Positions 7,591-15,858 of a stretch of 46,356 nt of DNA are shown here, piece by piece. The DNA comes from Flavobacteriales bacterium. GTDB lineage: Bacteria; Bacteroidota; Bacteroidia; Flavobacteriales_G; Salibacteraceae. The notes under the pieces are model-generated. The model saw only the letters and a list, made by a program, of their open reading frames with translations. It was not told the origin of the DNA and made no database searches. The stretch's first letter is position 1. Every line of letters starts with the position of its first letter. The stretch spans positions 1 to 46,356 of the forward strand of contig JAGQYO010000028.1 in NCBI GenBank assembly GCA_020435995.1, read 5' to 3'. Both the position numbers and the translations under genes were made by a program.

Positions 7591-8736
7591 TTATACCAGC
7601 AATACATCTGCTTTTTTCCGAAGGTTGTACGACGAAGCCATTACTTCAGCATAGGCCCCAGCCGAGCGTATGGCGATAATGTCGCCCCGTTCGGTGGTTG
7701 GTAAATCTACTGCTTTTCCAAAACTGTCTGACGACTCGCAAATCGGCCCCACTACGTCATATTTTTCCGAATTGGGCTCCGCCCATTTCGACCAATTTTC
7801 GATTTTATGGTAGGCTTGGTATAAAGCAGGTCTAATCAATTCGGTCATTCCAGCATCCAATATGGCAAAATTGGTTTTAACCCCTTTTTTTATGTAAAGA
7901 ACCCTACTCATTAAAGTTCCCATATTGCCCACAATAGATCTCCCCAATTCGAAGTGCAAACTTTGATTTGGCCTTAAGGTCAGGAATGAACGAAATACTT
8001 GAAAGTAAGCTTGATAATCAGGAATCTCCAAATCTGGCTGATGGTAATCTATACCTAAGCCTCCCCCAACGTTGATATGTTCGAGAATGATTTGATGATT
8101 GAAAAACCACTCTTGTATTTCATTCACACGGTTGCACAAATTTTTGAAAGGGGTGAGTTCCGTTATTTGCGACCCAATATGAAAGTGAAGTCCTTTTAAT
8201 TCGAGGTTTTTGGCCCTTTTCAGCACTCCCAACACCTTGTCCAGTTCCCAAATGTTAATTCCAAATTTATTCTCCTCCAACCCAGTGGTAATATACGAAT
8301 GAGTATATGCATTTACATTAGGGTTTAGCCGCAGTGCAATTCTTGCTTTTTTGTTTTTTTTATGAGCCAACCCGTCAATCACCTCCAATTCGGCAATGCT
8401 TTCGCAATTAAAACAAAAAATATCTAGGTCCAGCGCTTTGTTGATTTCCGCATCAGATTTGCCGACACCGGCAAAAACAACGTCTTTTGCGGCAAATCCA
8501 CAATCGATAGCCCGCTGGACCTCGTTGCCACTTACACAATCGGCACCTAATCCATAAGATTGGATAATGCCCATTATTTCCTTATTTGTGTTGGCCTTTA
8601 CCGCATAATGCACGTGGTAGCCAAGTGGTTGGAATGCCGATACCAAAGCATCTAGATTTCTTCTGAGCTTTTGTGTATCGTACACATATAGCGGGGTTTC
8701 GAGATTTTTTACTTTTTCAAGAACGGCAATCTTCAT
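7591..8736 (-). CDS. lysA: diaminopimelate decarboxylase
   Basis: The 381-residue protein is a fold-III PLP decarboxylase. It has the PLP lysine K48 in HYAVKANTN, the phosphate-binding GGGLGIDY segment, LDAGMTELIRPALY, and the active-site cysteine motif GPICESSD donated across the dimer. The C-terminal GAYAEVMASSYN motif also fits. It converts meso-diaminopimelate to L-lysine and CO2, the last step of lysine synthesis. It lies five bases downstream of lysC in the same direction, so first and last enzymes of the pathway are cotranscribed. The start is ATG. Confidence 0.96.
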   Translation of the reverse strand: MKIAVLEKVKNLETPLYVYDTQKLRRNLDALVSAFQPLGYHVHYAVKANTNKEIMGIIQSYGLGADCVSGNEVQRAIDCGFAAKDVVFAGVGKSDAEINKALDLDIFCFNCESIAELEVIDGLAHKKNKKARIALRLNPNVNAYTHSYITTGLEENKFGINIWELDKVLGVLKRAKNLELKGLHFHIGSQITELTPFKNLCNRVNEIQEWFFNHQIILEHINVGGGLGIDYHQPDLEIPDYQAYFQVFRSFLTLRPNQSLHFELGRSIVGNMGTLMSRVLYIKKGVKTNFAILDAGMTELIRPALYQAYHKIENWSKWAEPNSEKYDVVGPICESSDSFGKAVDLPTTERGDIIAIRSAGAYAEVMASSYNLRKKADVLLV

Positions 8737-8741
8737 TTCTT

Positions 8742-10058
8742 TTATAGCTTAAAAACCCCTTTGTTCAATGCAATAAGGGCGGCTTTTTTATCTCCACTTC
8801 GCACCAAGAGTGAAATGTTGTTGTTACTTCCACCGTAGGAAATCATACGAATTGGAATTTCTTTTAACGCTTCGAAAATGATGGCCGCATAGCCATGTCC
8901 ATCTTGTAAAAAATCCCCAACTACACACACGATGCTTAAATCTCTATCTACTTCTACTTGTCCGAAACCTTCTAGTTCCTTCAAGGTTTCTTCCAAATGT
9001 GTTTCGTCATCTATGGTCACCGAAACGGCCACTTCGGAAGTGGTTATCATATCAATGGGTGTTTTAAATCTTTCAAAAACCTCAAAAACACTTCTCAAAA
9101 AGCCATAAGCCATTAACATTCTACCCGATCTTATTTTAATGGCAGTAATGCCATCTTTGGCGGCTACAGCCTTAAATCCATGAGACTGGGTTGAATCGCT
9201 AATCAGGGTACCATAAGCTTCTGGTTTCATGGTGTTTTTTAGCCAAACTGGAATACCCTTTTCTTCGGCTGGTCGAATACTCGATGGATGTAATATTTTG
9301 GCCCCAAAATAGGCCAATTCTGCAGCTTCCTTAAAGGTGAGTTCCTTTATAGGTTTTGTATTGGGGACATATCGAGGATCATTGTTATGCATTCCGTCGA
9401 TGTCGGTCCATATCTGAATGTTACTCGCCTTGATGGCGGCGCCTATGAGGGAGGCCGTATAATCGCTCCCACCCCTTTTGAGGTTGTCGATTTCCCCATA
9501 AGCATTTCTACAAATGTAGCCTTGGGTAATAAATATTTCTTTGTTTGGGTATTTTGCTAATTCAAAATCTAAATTCTCAGCTATATACTTAGCATCGGGC
9601 TCCGCCGAATTGTCAATCCGCATAAAATCGAGTGCACTAAGCAGTACTGGTTTTTCACCTAAACTTCTCAAATAATGGTAGAAAATGTTGGTTGATATCA
9701 TCTCACCCTGAGCCAAAATTGACCTCTCCATAAAAAGGTTTATCAACTTTTTGGTATAAGCCCTTATTCCGTTGAGGTGCGCCGACACTGTTTCATGAGC
9801 AGCTTCTTTTTCTAACTCCGATTCAATCAGCGTATCTATAAATTGATTGTGCTTGCTTTCAAGCTGGTCGATGAGTTTATTAGCCTCTTCGCTATCCTTG
9901 ACATAAAGCGCCTTACATATTTTTTCTAAGGTATTCGTATCGCCCGAAAAGGCTGATAAAACCACAATCTTAGGGGTTTTGCTTTTGATGATTCGAGCAA
10001 TGTTACTCATGCCTTCGGGAGAGCCTACGGAGGTTCCTCCAAACTTTATTACTTCCAT
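8742..10058 (-). CDS. lysC: aspartate kinase with C-terminal ACT domains
   Basis: The protein starts MEVIKFGGTSVG, the canonical aspartokinase N-terminus, from ATG 10058; a longer GTG frame from 10079 would run into the promoter box and is rejected. The 438-residue monofunctional enzyme has the kinase domain to about residue 290 (RGGSDYTASLIGAA, and IWTDIDGMHNNDPR for aspartate binding). Two ACT domains follow, which usually bind lysine or threonine for feedback control. It phosphorylates L-aspartate as the committed step to lysine, methionine and threonine. It is cotranscribed with lysA. Confidence 0.95.
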   Translation of the reverse strand: MEVIKFGGTSVGSPEGMSNIARIIKSKTPKIVVLSAFSGDTNTLEKICKALYVKDSEEANKLIDQLESKHNQFIDTLIESELEKEAAHETVSAHLNGIRAYTKKLINLFMERSILAQGEMISTNIFYHYLRSLGEKPVLLSALDFMRIDNSAEPDAKYIAENLDFELAKYPNKEIFITQGYICRNAYGEIDNLKRGGSDYTASLIGAAIKASNIQIWTDIDGMHNNDPRYVPNTKPIKELTFKEAAELAYFGAKILHPSSIRPAEEKGIPVWLKNTMKPEAYGTLISDSTQSHGFKAVAAKDGITAIKIRSGRMLMAYGFLRSVFEVFERFKTPIDMITTSEVAVSVTIDDETHLEETLKELEGFGQVEVDRDLSIVCVVGDFLQDGHGYAAIIFEALKEIPIRMISYGGSNNNISLLVRSGDKKAALIALNKGVFKL

Positions 10059-10078
10059 GTGTATTTCTAAAAGGGGCA

Positions 10079-10086
10079 CAAATGTA
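10079..10086 (-). promoter_or_regulatory. candidate -7 box TACATTTG for lysC-lysA
   Basis: On the minus strand TACATTTG matches TAnnTTTG and ends 20 bases before the lysC ATG. It overlaps the longer alternative GTG start, which supports ATG 10058. No -33 TTTG is clear. Confidence 0.45.
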
Positions 10087-10190
10087 CATCAAGCCTTTGC
10101 TTTGATTGATTCTATTTTTCCTTCTATTCATTTAAACAAACCGCTGTATAACTAACATTTGATAACAACCAAGAAGCTTTCAATTTCGAT

Positions 10191-10198
10191 TATTTTTG
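10191..10198 (+). promoter_or_regulatory. candidate -7 box TATTTTTG for gldF
   Basis: TATTTTTG fits TAnnTTTG and ends 17 bases before ATG 10216. A promoter here would make the upstream TTG 10159 start impossible and implies a leader of only about a dozen bases. The -33 element is not clear. Confidence 0.4.
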
Positions 10199-10215
10199 GC
10201 CGCCTCAAACTAGGT

Positions 10216-10947
10216 ATGGGAACCCTCTTTTTAAAGGAAATAAATAGCTTCATTCACTCGCTCACGGGTTATATCGTGGTCATCATCTTTTTGGCTGCTA
10301 TAAGCTTGTTTTTGTGGGTTTTTCCGGGCACCTACAATATTCTTGAAGCGGGCTACGCCAACATTGATCCCCTTTTCGTTCTGGCGCCTTGGGTATTTAT
10401 GTTTTTGGCTCCAGCTATCACCATGAAAATGTTTGCTGAGGAAACCCGAACGGGAACCATAGAAATGCTTTTGACCAAACCAGTAAGTGAATGGCAAATT
10501 ATATTGTCGAAATACCTTGCTGGAGTAAGCCTTTTGCTAATGAGTTTGATTCCTACCCTGTTCTATTTCTACACGGTTTCTAATTTAGGCGCACCACCTA
10601 GCAATATCGACACAGGAGCCATGTGGGGGTCATATATAGGGCTTCTCTTTTTGGGTTCTGGATTTATTGCTATTGGCGTTTTTGCTTCTAGTCTAAGCTC
10701 CAACCAAATCATTGCCTTTATTCTAGCGGTATTTATATCGTTTATTGCCTATGTAGGTTTTGAATCGCTTAGCAGCCTCGAAATTTTTGGTTTGGCTGAT
10801 CATTTTATCCTTTCCCTGGGAATCAACGAGCATTACATAAGCCTTAGCCGTGGAGTTATCGATACACGTGATGTACTGTATTTTTTAGGATTGATATTTC
10901 TTTTTTTATTGCTAACTAAAACAAAGCTCGAGAGCAGAAAGTGGTAA
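10216..10947 (+). CDS. gldF: gliding motility ABC transporter permease GldF
   Basis: From ATG 10216 the 243-residue protein begins MGTLFLKEINSFIHSLTGY, matching the usual GldF N-terminus; the TTG 10159 frame adds 19 unrelated residues. It has six hydrophobic segments of the ABC-2 permease type and the characteristic WVFPGTYNILEAGYA and EETRTGTIEMLLTKPV segments, the latter facing the ATPase. GldF with GldG and the ATPase GldA forms an ABC transporter needed for gliding in several Flavobacteriia. gldA is not in this window. The stop overlaps the gldG ATG by one base (TAATG). Confidence 0.92.
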   Translation: MGTLFLKEINSFIHSLTGYIVVIIFLAAISLFLWVFPGTYNILEAGYANIDPLFVLAPWVFMFLAPAITMKMFAEETRTGTIEMLLTKPVSEWQIILSKYLAGVSLLLMSLIPTLFYFYTVSNLGAPPSNIDTGAMWGSYIGLLFLGSGFIAIGVFASSLSSNQIIAFILAVFISFIAYVGFESLSSLEIFGLADHFILSLGINEHYISLSRGVIDTRDVLYFLGLIFLFLLLTKTKLESRKW

Positions 10948-12641
10948 TGAAATTAAAAACAAGGAAATCGGTTTCGTTTATGTCGCTCGTTTATGGCTTG
11001 GGACTGATTGCTGCGCTCAATTATGTGGGTTCATTTGTTTTCGACCGGCTCGATTTAACCCAAGACAAACGCTACTCACTTTCAGACATCTCTATTCAAG
11101 AAGCCAAAAAATTAGAAGATGTCATTTTTGTTCGTGTTTATCTCGATGGAGACCTCTCGGCAGATTATAACCGACTCAAAACATCTACAAAAGAACTGCT
11201 AGACGAATACCGAAGCTGGGGAGGTGATAACATCCAATATGAATTTATCGACCCTTCGGCCAACCCAGATATCAAAGCACGTGAAAAGGTCTACGAAAAA
11301 CTCGTGAAGGAAGGACTTCAGCCTTCTACGATTGCAAAAAGATCAATGGAGGAAACCTCTGAAAAGGTTATATTTCCTGGGTCCATTGTGACGTATAGAG
11401 ACAAATCGCTTCCGTGGCAATTATTAAAAACACAAATGGGTGTGCCTGAGCCATTAATGATCAATAACAGCATTCAGCAGCTGGAATACCAGTTCATCAG
11501 CGTGGTAAAAAGCCTCCAATCCACCACCTTGAAAAAAATTGCATTTATCGATGGTCACGGAGAATTGCCCAAGTTTGAAGTAGCCGATATGACCCGCTCT
11601 TTAGAGGAGTTTTACTCCGTAGAACGAATTGCTATTAATGAACAAATAAACGCCTTAAAATTAGTTGATGCCATCATCATAGCTGGCCCAGATTCTGCTT
11701 TCACTGAGAAGGACAAATTCATTATAGATCAATTTGTTATGCGAGGCGGAAAAGTACTTTGGCTCGTAGAGAATGTGAGCGTAACCATGGATAGTTTAAA
11801 AAACACAACCACCACCATGGCCATACCCCGTGATTTGAATTTGGATGACCAATTATTTAGATATGGAGTTCGAGTAAATCGCAATCTCATTATGGATTTA
11901 CAAGCTCGACCGATACCTATTGTAACCTCACAAATTGGAAACACCCCCCGTCAGGAAATGCTTCCTTGGTTTTATTTTCCATTGGTAGTTTCACAAAAGG
12001 GCCATCCCATAGTTAAAAACCTTGATGCCATCATGACTGAATTCGCTTCTACTATTGATTTTGTAGGAAAAGATACGGCTATTAAGAAACACATTCTACT
12101 TACCTCTTCTGATTATACCAAACTGGCCACTACCCCAGCTCGGGTTAGTTTCAATATTCTTCGAGAGCCCCCCGACAAAAGACAATACAACGTAGGCCCC
12201 GAAAACATTGCAGTGTTGGTAGAAGGTACCTTTACTTCCAATTTCAAAAACAGAATTACCAGCAAAATAGCCGATAACAAAAACATTGCTTTTAAAGAAA
12301 CAAGTGTGCCTACTCGTCAAATTGTGATTTCTGATGCCGATATCATTCGAAACCAAATCAATCCTAAAACAGATGAGTTCTATACGCTTGGTTATGATCG
12401 ATTTACGAGAAGAATTTACGCAAACAAGGAGTTTATTCTCAATTGCATAAACTACTTAATGGATGATTCAGGGATGCTTGAAATAAGAGCGAAAGAGTAC
12501 AAAATGCGTTTGCTTGATAGACCGCGTATTGAAAAAGAAAAGACCAAGTGGCAAATAGCCAATACCACCTATCCTATCGGAATTGTGATAGTTCTCGGAA
12601 TTATTGCATTTATCATTCGAAGAAAAAAATACGGAGCATAA
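10947..12641 (+). CDS. gldG: gliding motility-associated ABC transporter substrate-binding protein GldG
   Basis: The product is 564 residues from ATG 10947. An N-terminal membrane helix spans about residues 14-32, followed by FDRLDLTQDKRYSLSD, the hallmark GldG entry. A large periplasmic GldG/ABC_transp_aux domain carries the IAFIDGHGELP motif near residue 200, and a C-terminal membrane helix ends in RRKKYGA. GldG is the large partner of GldF. Translation is coupled to gldF by the TAATG overlap and continues with one base of spacing into the DUF4340 gene. The alternative GTG at 10941 adds only two residues. Confidence 0.92.
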   Translation: MKLKTRKSVSFMSLVYGLGLIAALNYVGSFVFDRLDLTQDKRYSLSDISIQEAKKLEDVIFVRVYLDGDLSADYNRLKTSTKELLDEYRSWGGDNIQYEFIDPSANPDIKAREKVYEKLVKEGLQPSTIAKRSMEETSEKVIFPGSIVTYRDKSLPWQLLKTQMGVPEPLMINNSIQQLEYQFISVVKSLQSTTLKKIAFIDGHGELPKFEVADMTRSLEEFYSVERIAINEQINALKLVDAIIIAGPDSAFTEKDKFIIDQFVMRGGKVLWLVENVSVTMDSLKNTTTTMAIPRDLNLDDQLFRYGVRVNRNLIMDLQARPIPIVTSQIGNTPRQEMLPWFYFPLVVSQKGHPIVKNLDAIMTEFASTIDFVGKDTAIKKHILLTSSDYTKLATTPARVSFNILREPPDKRQYNVGPENIAVLVEGTFTSNFKNRITSKIADNKNIAFKETSVPTRQIVISDADIIRNQINPKTDEFYTLGYDRFTRRIYANKEFILNCINYLMDDSGMLEIRAKEYKMRLLDRPRIEKEKTKWQIANTTYPIGIVIVLGIIAFIIRRKKYGA

Positions 12642-12642
12642 T

Positions 12643-13659
12643 ATGAGATTAAAACATTGGCTTTATACTTTGCTTGGTGTAGCTGTGGCAGCTATCGCCA
12701 TCTATTTTGCTATGAACAACCAATCGAGCACCATTAAAACCCAGCTTCGCGACTTTGCGGTTGAAGATACCGCTTCAGTTACCAAGATATTCTTGGCAGA
12801 TAAGGCAGACAACACTATTTTACTGGAGCGACAAGATGATGGAACATGGAAGGTTAATGACACCTACCTCGTGCGACCCGATGTAATTAACAACCTTTTG
12901 GGAACCATAAACACCATCACACTAAGAGCACCAGTTTCTAAAGCCATGTTTGAAAGTGTTGTGAGAAGGCTAGCCGGAAATTCTACCAAAGTAGAGATTT
13001 ATCAAAATAATGAAGGTACACCTAGCAAGGTATATTTCGTTGGGAGCTCAAATCAAGATCATACTGGCACTTTTATGCTCATGGAAAATTCGAGCATACC
13101 GTTTGTGATGCATGTAGAAGGTCACTATGGCTTTTTGGGAAGTCGATATAGCACTCACTTAAATGACTGGCGCAGTAATACTTTGTGGTCTTTTCCGGGA
13201 GAAAAACTAAAAACCATCGCTTCCATAAAAGTTGACAAAAAGAGAGTCCCAAACATGTCTTTCGAAATTAAAGCTAACGAAACCAACGGCTTTGATCTAT
13301 ATGATTATCAAGGCAAAAAAGTCCAAGGTGCATCTGCTGATAAAATTATTTTCTATGTAAAGCAATATGAGTCTGTTAGCTACGAAGGTTTCGAAGAAAC
13401 TAAAAACGAAAGTTTCAAAGACTCTATAATTTCCAATATTCCAGTCAAGGAAGTATTTACCGTAACCACTAAAGATGGTAAGGTAATTTCTATCGAAACT
13501 TACGACAAACCCATCCAAGATGGAAAGGATTATGAAGACAACGATATTCTGTACGATATGGACAGGATGTACGGCTTAATTAACAAGGAGCATTTTGTAA
13601 TTATTCAATACTTCGTGTTTGATCCTCTAAACGTGGATATTACGTTTTTTAAGCCTTAA
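12643..13659 (+). CDS. DUF4340-type envelope protein linked to gldFG
   Basis: The 338-residue protein starts at ATG 12643, one base after gldG. It has an N-terminal membrane anchor (about residues 5-23, uncleaved-looking) and an extracytoplasmic region with repeated short modules such as ILLERQDDGTWKVND and SIKVDKKRVPNMSFEIKAN, typical of DUF4340. DUF4340 proteins are frequently the third gene after GldF/GldG-like ABC systems, so it is likely an accessory periplasmic subunit of that transporter. Its biochemical role is not established. Confidence 0.82.
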   Translation: MRLKHWLYTLLGVAVAAIAIYFAMNNQSSTIKTQLRDFAVEDTASVTKIFLADKADNTILLERQDDGTWKVNDTYLVRPDVINNLLGTINTITLRAPVSKAMFESVVRRLAGNSTKVEIYQNNEGTPSKVYFVGSSNQDHTGTFMLMENSSIPFVMHVEGHYGFLGSRYSTHLNDWRSNTLWSFPGEKLKTIASIKVDKKRVPNMSFEIKANETNGFDLYDYQGKKVQGASADKIIFYVKQYESVSYEGFEETKNESFKDSIISNIPVKEVFTVTTKDGKVISIETYDKPIQDGKDYEDNDILYDMDRMYGLINKEHFVIIQYFVFDPLNVDITFFKP

Positions 13660-13700
13660 TTTTTTTGTTGAAAAAATAAAAAGCATAGGGGCCTTATGTC

Positions 13701-13731
13701 TTTGACCCTCTTGAGCAATCCAATACTTTTG
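13701..13731 (+). promoter_or_regulatory. dnaN promoter, TTTG-N19-TACTTTTG
   Basis: TTTG at 13701-13704 and TACTTTTG at 13724-13731 match both halves of the Bacteroidota promoter consensus with 19-base spacing. The box ends 26 bases before the dnaN ATG. It is the best complete promoter in the window. Confidence 0.65.
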
Positions 13732-13757
13732 TTTCCCTTACAAAACAGGATATTATC

Positions 13758-14882
13758 ATGAAGTTTATCGTTTCTAGCTCGCACTTACTAAAAGAACTTA
13801 ATTCCATAGCTGGAGTTTTGAATTCAAGCAATACCCTCCCCATCCTCGACAATTTCCTTTTTGACATCAAGAAGGGTTCACTGGTGGTTTCTGCCTCAGA
13901 TTTAGAAAGCGTGATGACTACCCAAATAAAGCTTGACAAATCAGATAAGGATGGAAAGGTGGCCATTCCTGCCAAACTTCTTTTGGATACATTAAAAACG
14001 TTTGCGGAGCAACCACTTACTTTTACAATTGATACAACTACTCATGGCATAGAGTTGTCTAGTGACAACGGTAAATATAGACTGGCCGGCCAAAACGCCG
14101 AAGATTTTCCTAAAACACCAGAAATTGATTCTCCTGCTTCCATTACAATGGATGCAGATGTGCTTTATACTGCTATGAACAAAACCATTTTCGCAAGTGG
14201 AAATGATGAACTTCGACCAGTAATGTCAGGTGTATTCTTTGAATTAAATAAAGACAACGTGACTTTTGTAGCTACTGATGCACACAAACTTGTGCGTTAC
14301 AAAAGGCTAGATACCAAGGCAACAAAAGGAGCTGCATTTATCCTTCCCAAAAAGCCTGCTAATTTGCTCAAAGGACAATTGCAAAGTGTTGATGGCGATG
14401 TTAAAGTAGAATATACAGATACGAATGCTCACTTTACCTTTTCTAATGTGTCACTCATTTGTAGATTAATTGACGGTAAGTACCCTAACTATGAGGCGGT
14501 TATTCCAAAGGAAAACCCAAATAGAGTGACTGTAGAGCGAATTGCTTTTTTAACTTCGATCAAAAGGGTTTCCATCTTCTCTAATAAAACAACTCACCAA
14601 GTTCGGTTAAACATTAAAGGAAATGAGCTTACCATTTCAGCTGAGGACCTCGATTTTTCAAACGAAGCCAACGAGCGCTTAACCTGTGATCATCAAGGCG
14701 AAGATATCGAGATCGGATTCAACAGTAGATTTTTGGTTGAAATGCTGTCGAATATTGAGTCTGACATGGTAAACTTAGAAATGTCGGCACCTAACCGTGC
14801 AGGCATACTATCACCGGCGGATGGAGATGACGAAAACGAAAAGCTGCTGATGCTGGTTATGCCAGTCATGTTGAACAACTAG
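13758..14882 (+). CDS. dnaN: DNA polymerase III subunit beta (sliding clamp)
   Basis: The 374-residue length and the three-domain repeat are normal for DnaN. Recognisable motifs are NTLPILDNFLFDI (residues about 25-37), AGQNAEDFPKTP, FVATDAHKLVRYK in domain 2, LIDGKYPNYEAVIP at the domain 2/3 boundary, and the C-terminal LMLVMPVMLNN tail that forms part of the partner-binding pocket. The homodimeric ring tethers polymerases to DNA. dnaA and recF are not beside it, so this is not the classic dnaA-dnaN origin block. Its TAG stop overlaps the dapF stop on the other strand within a CTAG. Confidence 0.96.
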   Translation: MKFIVSSSHLLKELNSIAGVLNSSNTLPILDNFLFDIKKGSLVVSASDLESVMTTQIKLDKSDKDGKVAIPAKLLLDTLKTFAEQPLTFTIDTTTHGIELSSDNGKYRLAGQNAEDFPKTPEIDSPASITMDADVLYTAMNKTIFASGNDELRPVMSGVFFELNKDNVTFVATDAHKLVRYKRLDTKATKGAAFILPKKPANLLKGQLQSVDGDVKVEYTDTNAHFTFSNVSLICRLIDGKYPNYEAVIPKENPNRVTVERIAFLTSIKRVSIFSNKTTHQVRLNIKGNELTISAEDLDFSNEANERLTCDHQGEDIEIGFNSRFLVEMLSNIESDMVNLEMSAPNRAGILSPADGDDENEKLLMLVMPVMLNN

Positions 14883-15670
14883 AGTTCAATTACTCCTTCA
14901 AAGACTTTTTTGGCTGGGCCTTTCAACCAGACCTGGGTAAACTTTGAGTCGCTTAGTTGCTCATAACTGACTTCGAGTTCAGCTCCTAGGGTTTTTACTT
15001 TTGACATTTGATTACCTGTACTCTTGGCCAGGTGGGCCGCAAGAATGGCTACTGCGGTAACTCCTGTTCCACAAGCCAAAGTTTCATCCTCTACTCCTCT
15101 TTCAAATGTCCTCATGGCTATATGGTCCTTTTCGAAGGAAATGAAATTTACGTTGGTTCCACCTCTCGGCCCGAAAATATCACCATTCCTTATCGCTGCG
15201 CCAGTTGTTCTTACATCAAGCTGTTCAAGCTCCGTTATGCTATTCATTATTCGGATATAATGCGGGCTTCCCGTTTCAATAAAAAAATCTTTTCCGATTC
15301 GCGTTATCCCGCTCACATCAATCATTTTTAATTCTACCCAGTCTTTCCTTATTAAGGCTTCGTGGGTGCCATCAATGGCCAAAAACCGGCACGCATTCAC
15401 AATGAGTCCAATATCTCGAGCAAATGCAACAATACACCTTCCGCCATTTCCGCACATGGTAGACTCTCGCCCATCAGAATTGTAGTACACCATCTTAAAA
15501 TCATACTTCGAATCGGTTTCAAGTAAAATTAGCCCGTCGGCGCCTATACCAAAATGACGATTACATATCTTTTGGATTTCATTTTTGCTCCCTATAACAG
15601 GAAAATCACCCTTTCTGTTGTCTATTAAGACAAAATCATTCCCAGCACCTTGGTATTTTACAAACTTCAT
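14879..15670 (-). CDS. dapF: diaminopimelate epimerase
   Basis: From ATG 15670 the 263-residue enzyme begins MKFVKYQGAGNDFVLIDN, the standard DapF start. Both catalytic cysteines are present: C73 in MCGNGGRC and C200 in ETLACGTGVTA. DapF interconverts LL- and meso-diaminopimelate, feeding both peptidoglycan synthesis and lysA (7591-8736 in this window). A longer TTG frame from 15691 is rejected because it lies in the promoter box. Its 3' end overlaps dnaN by four bases, tail to tail. Confidence 0.95.
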   Translation of the reverse strand: MKFVKYQGAGNDFVLIDNRKGDFPVIGSKNEIQKICNRHFGIGADGLILLETDSKYDFKMVYYNSDGRESTMCGNGGRCIVAFARDIGLIVNACRFLAIDGTHEALIRKDWVELKMIDVSGITRIGKDFFIETGSPHYIRIMNSITELEQLDVRTTGAAIRNGDIFGPRGGTNVNFISFEKDHIAMRTFERGVEDETLACGTGVTAVAILAAHLAKSTGNQMSKVKTLGAELEVSYEQLSDSKFTQVWLKGPAKKVFEGVIEL

Positions 15671-15688
15671 GTAGCCAACTGTATGGCC

Positions 15689-15696
15689 CAAAAGTA
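15689..15696 (-). promoter_or_regulatory. candidate -7 box TACTTTTG for dapF
   Basis: Minus-strand TACTTTTG fits the consensus and ends 18 bases before the dapF ATG. A TTG lies 23 bases upstream of the box as a possible weak -33. An inverted repeat ATTGAC-N12-GTCAAT (15715-15738) lies just upstream, between the divergent dapF and htrA promoters. Confidence 0.45.
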
Positions 15697-15817
15697 CGTT
15701 TTTATAAGTAGTTGATTGACAATGAATAGATAGTCAATACGGGTATTAATTAAATTTATTTAACTGGATTTCAGAGTGTTAACAATCATTAACCAGCAAT
15801 AAAAAATGGAACTTATC

Positions 15818-15825
15818 TAATTTTG
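15818..15825 (+). promoter_or_regulatory. candidate -7 box TAATTTTG for the htrA-like gene
   Basis: TAATTTTG fits TAnnTTTG and ends 33 bases before ATG 15859. It overlaps the TTG of the longer alternative frame (15823), so translation from 15823 would start inside the promoter; ATG 15859 is preferred. Confidence 0.45.
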
Positions 15826-15858
15826 TTTGAAATTAATCAGATAAAAGAAGATAGACTT

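Noticed and set aside
13660-13685. A/T-only hairpin after the DUF4340 gene as a terminator
   Set aside because: The stem has only A:T pairs and no GC clamp, so it would be too weak; it could still be a minor pause.
15823-15858. TTG start giving 12 extra residues on the HtrA-like protease
   Set aside because: It overlaps the candidate -7 box and pushes the signal peptide away from the N-terminus.
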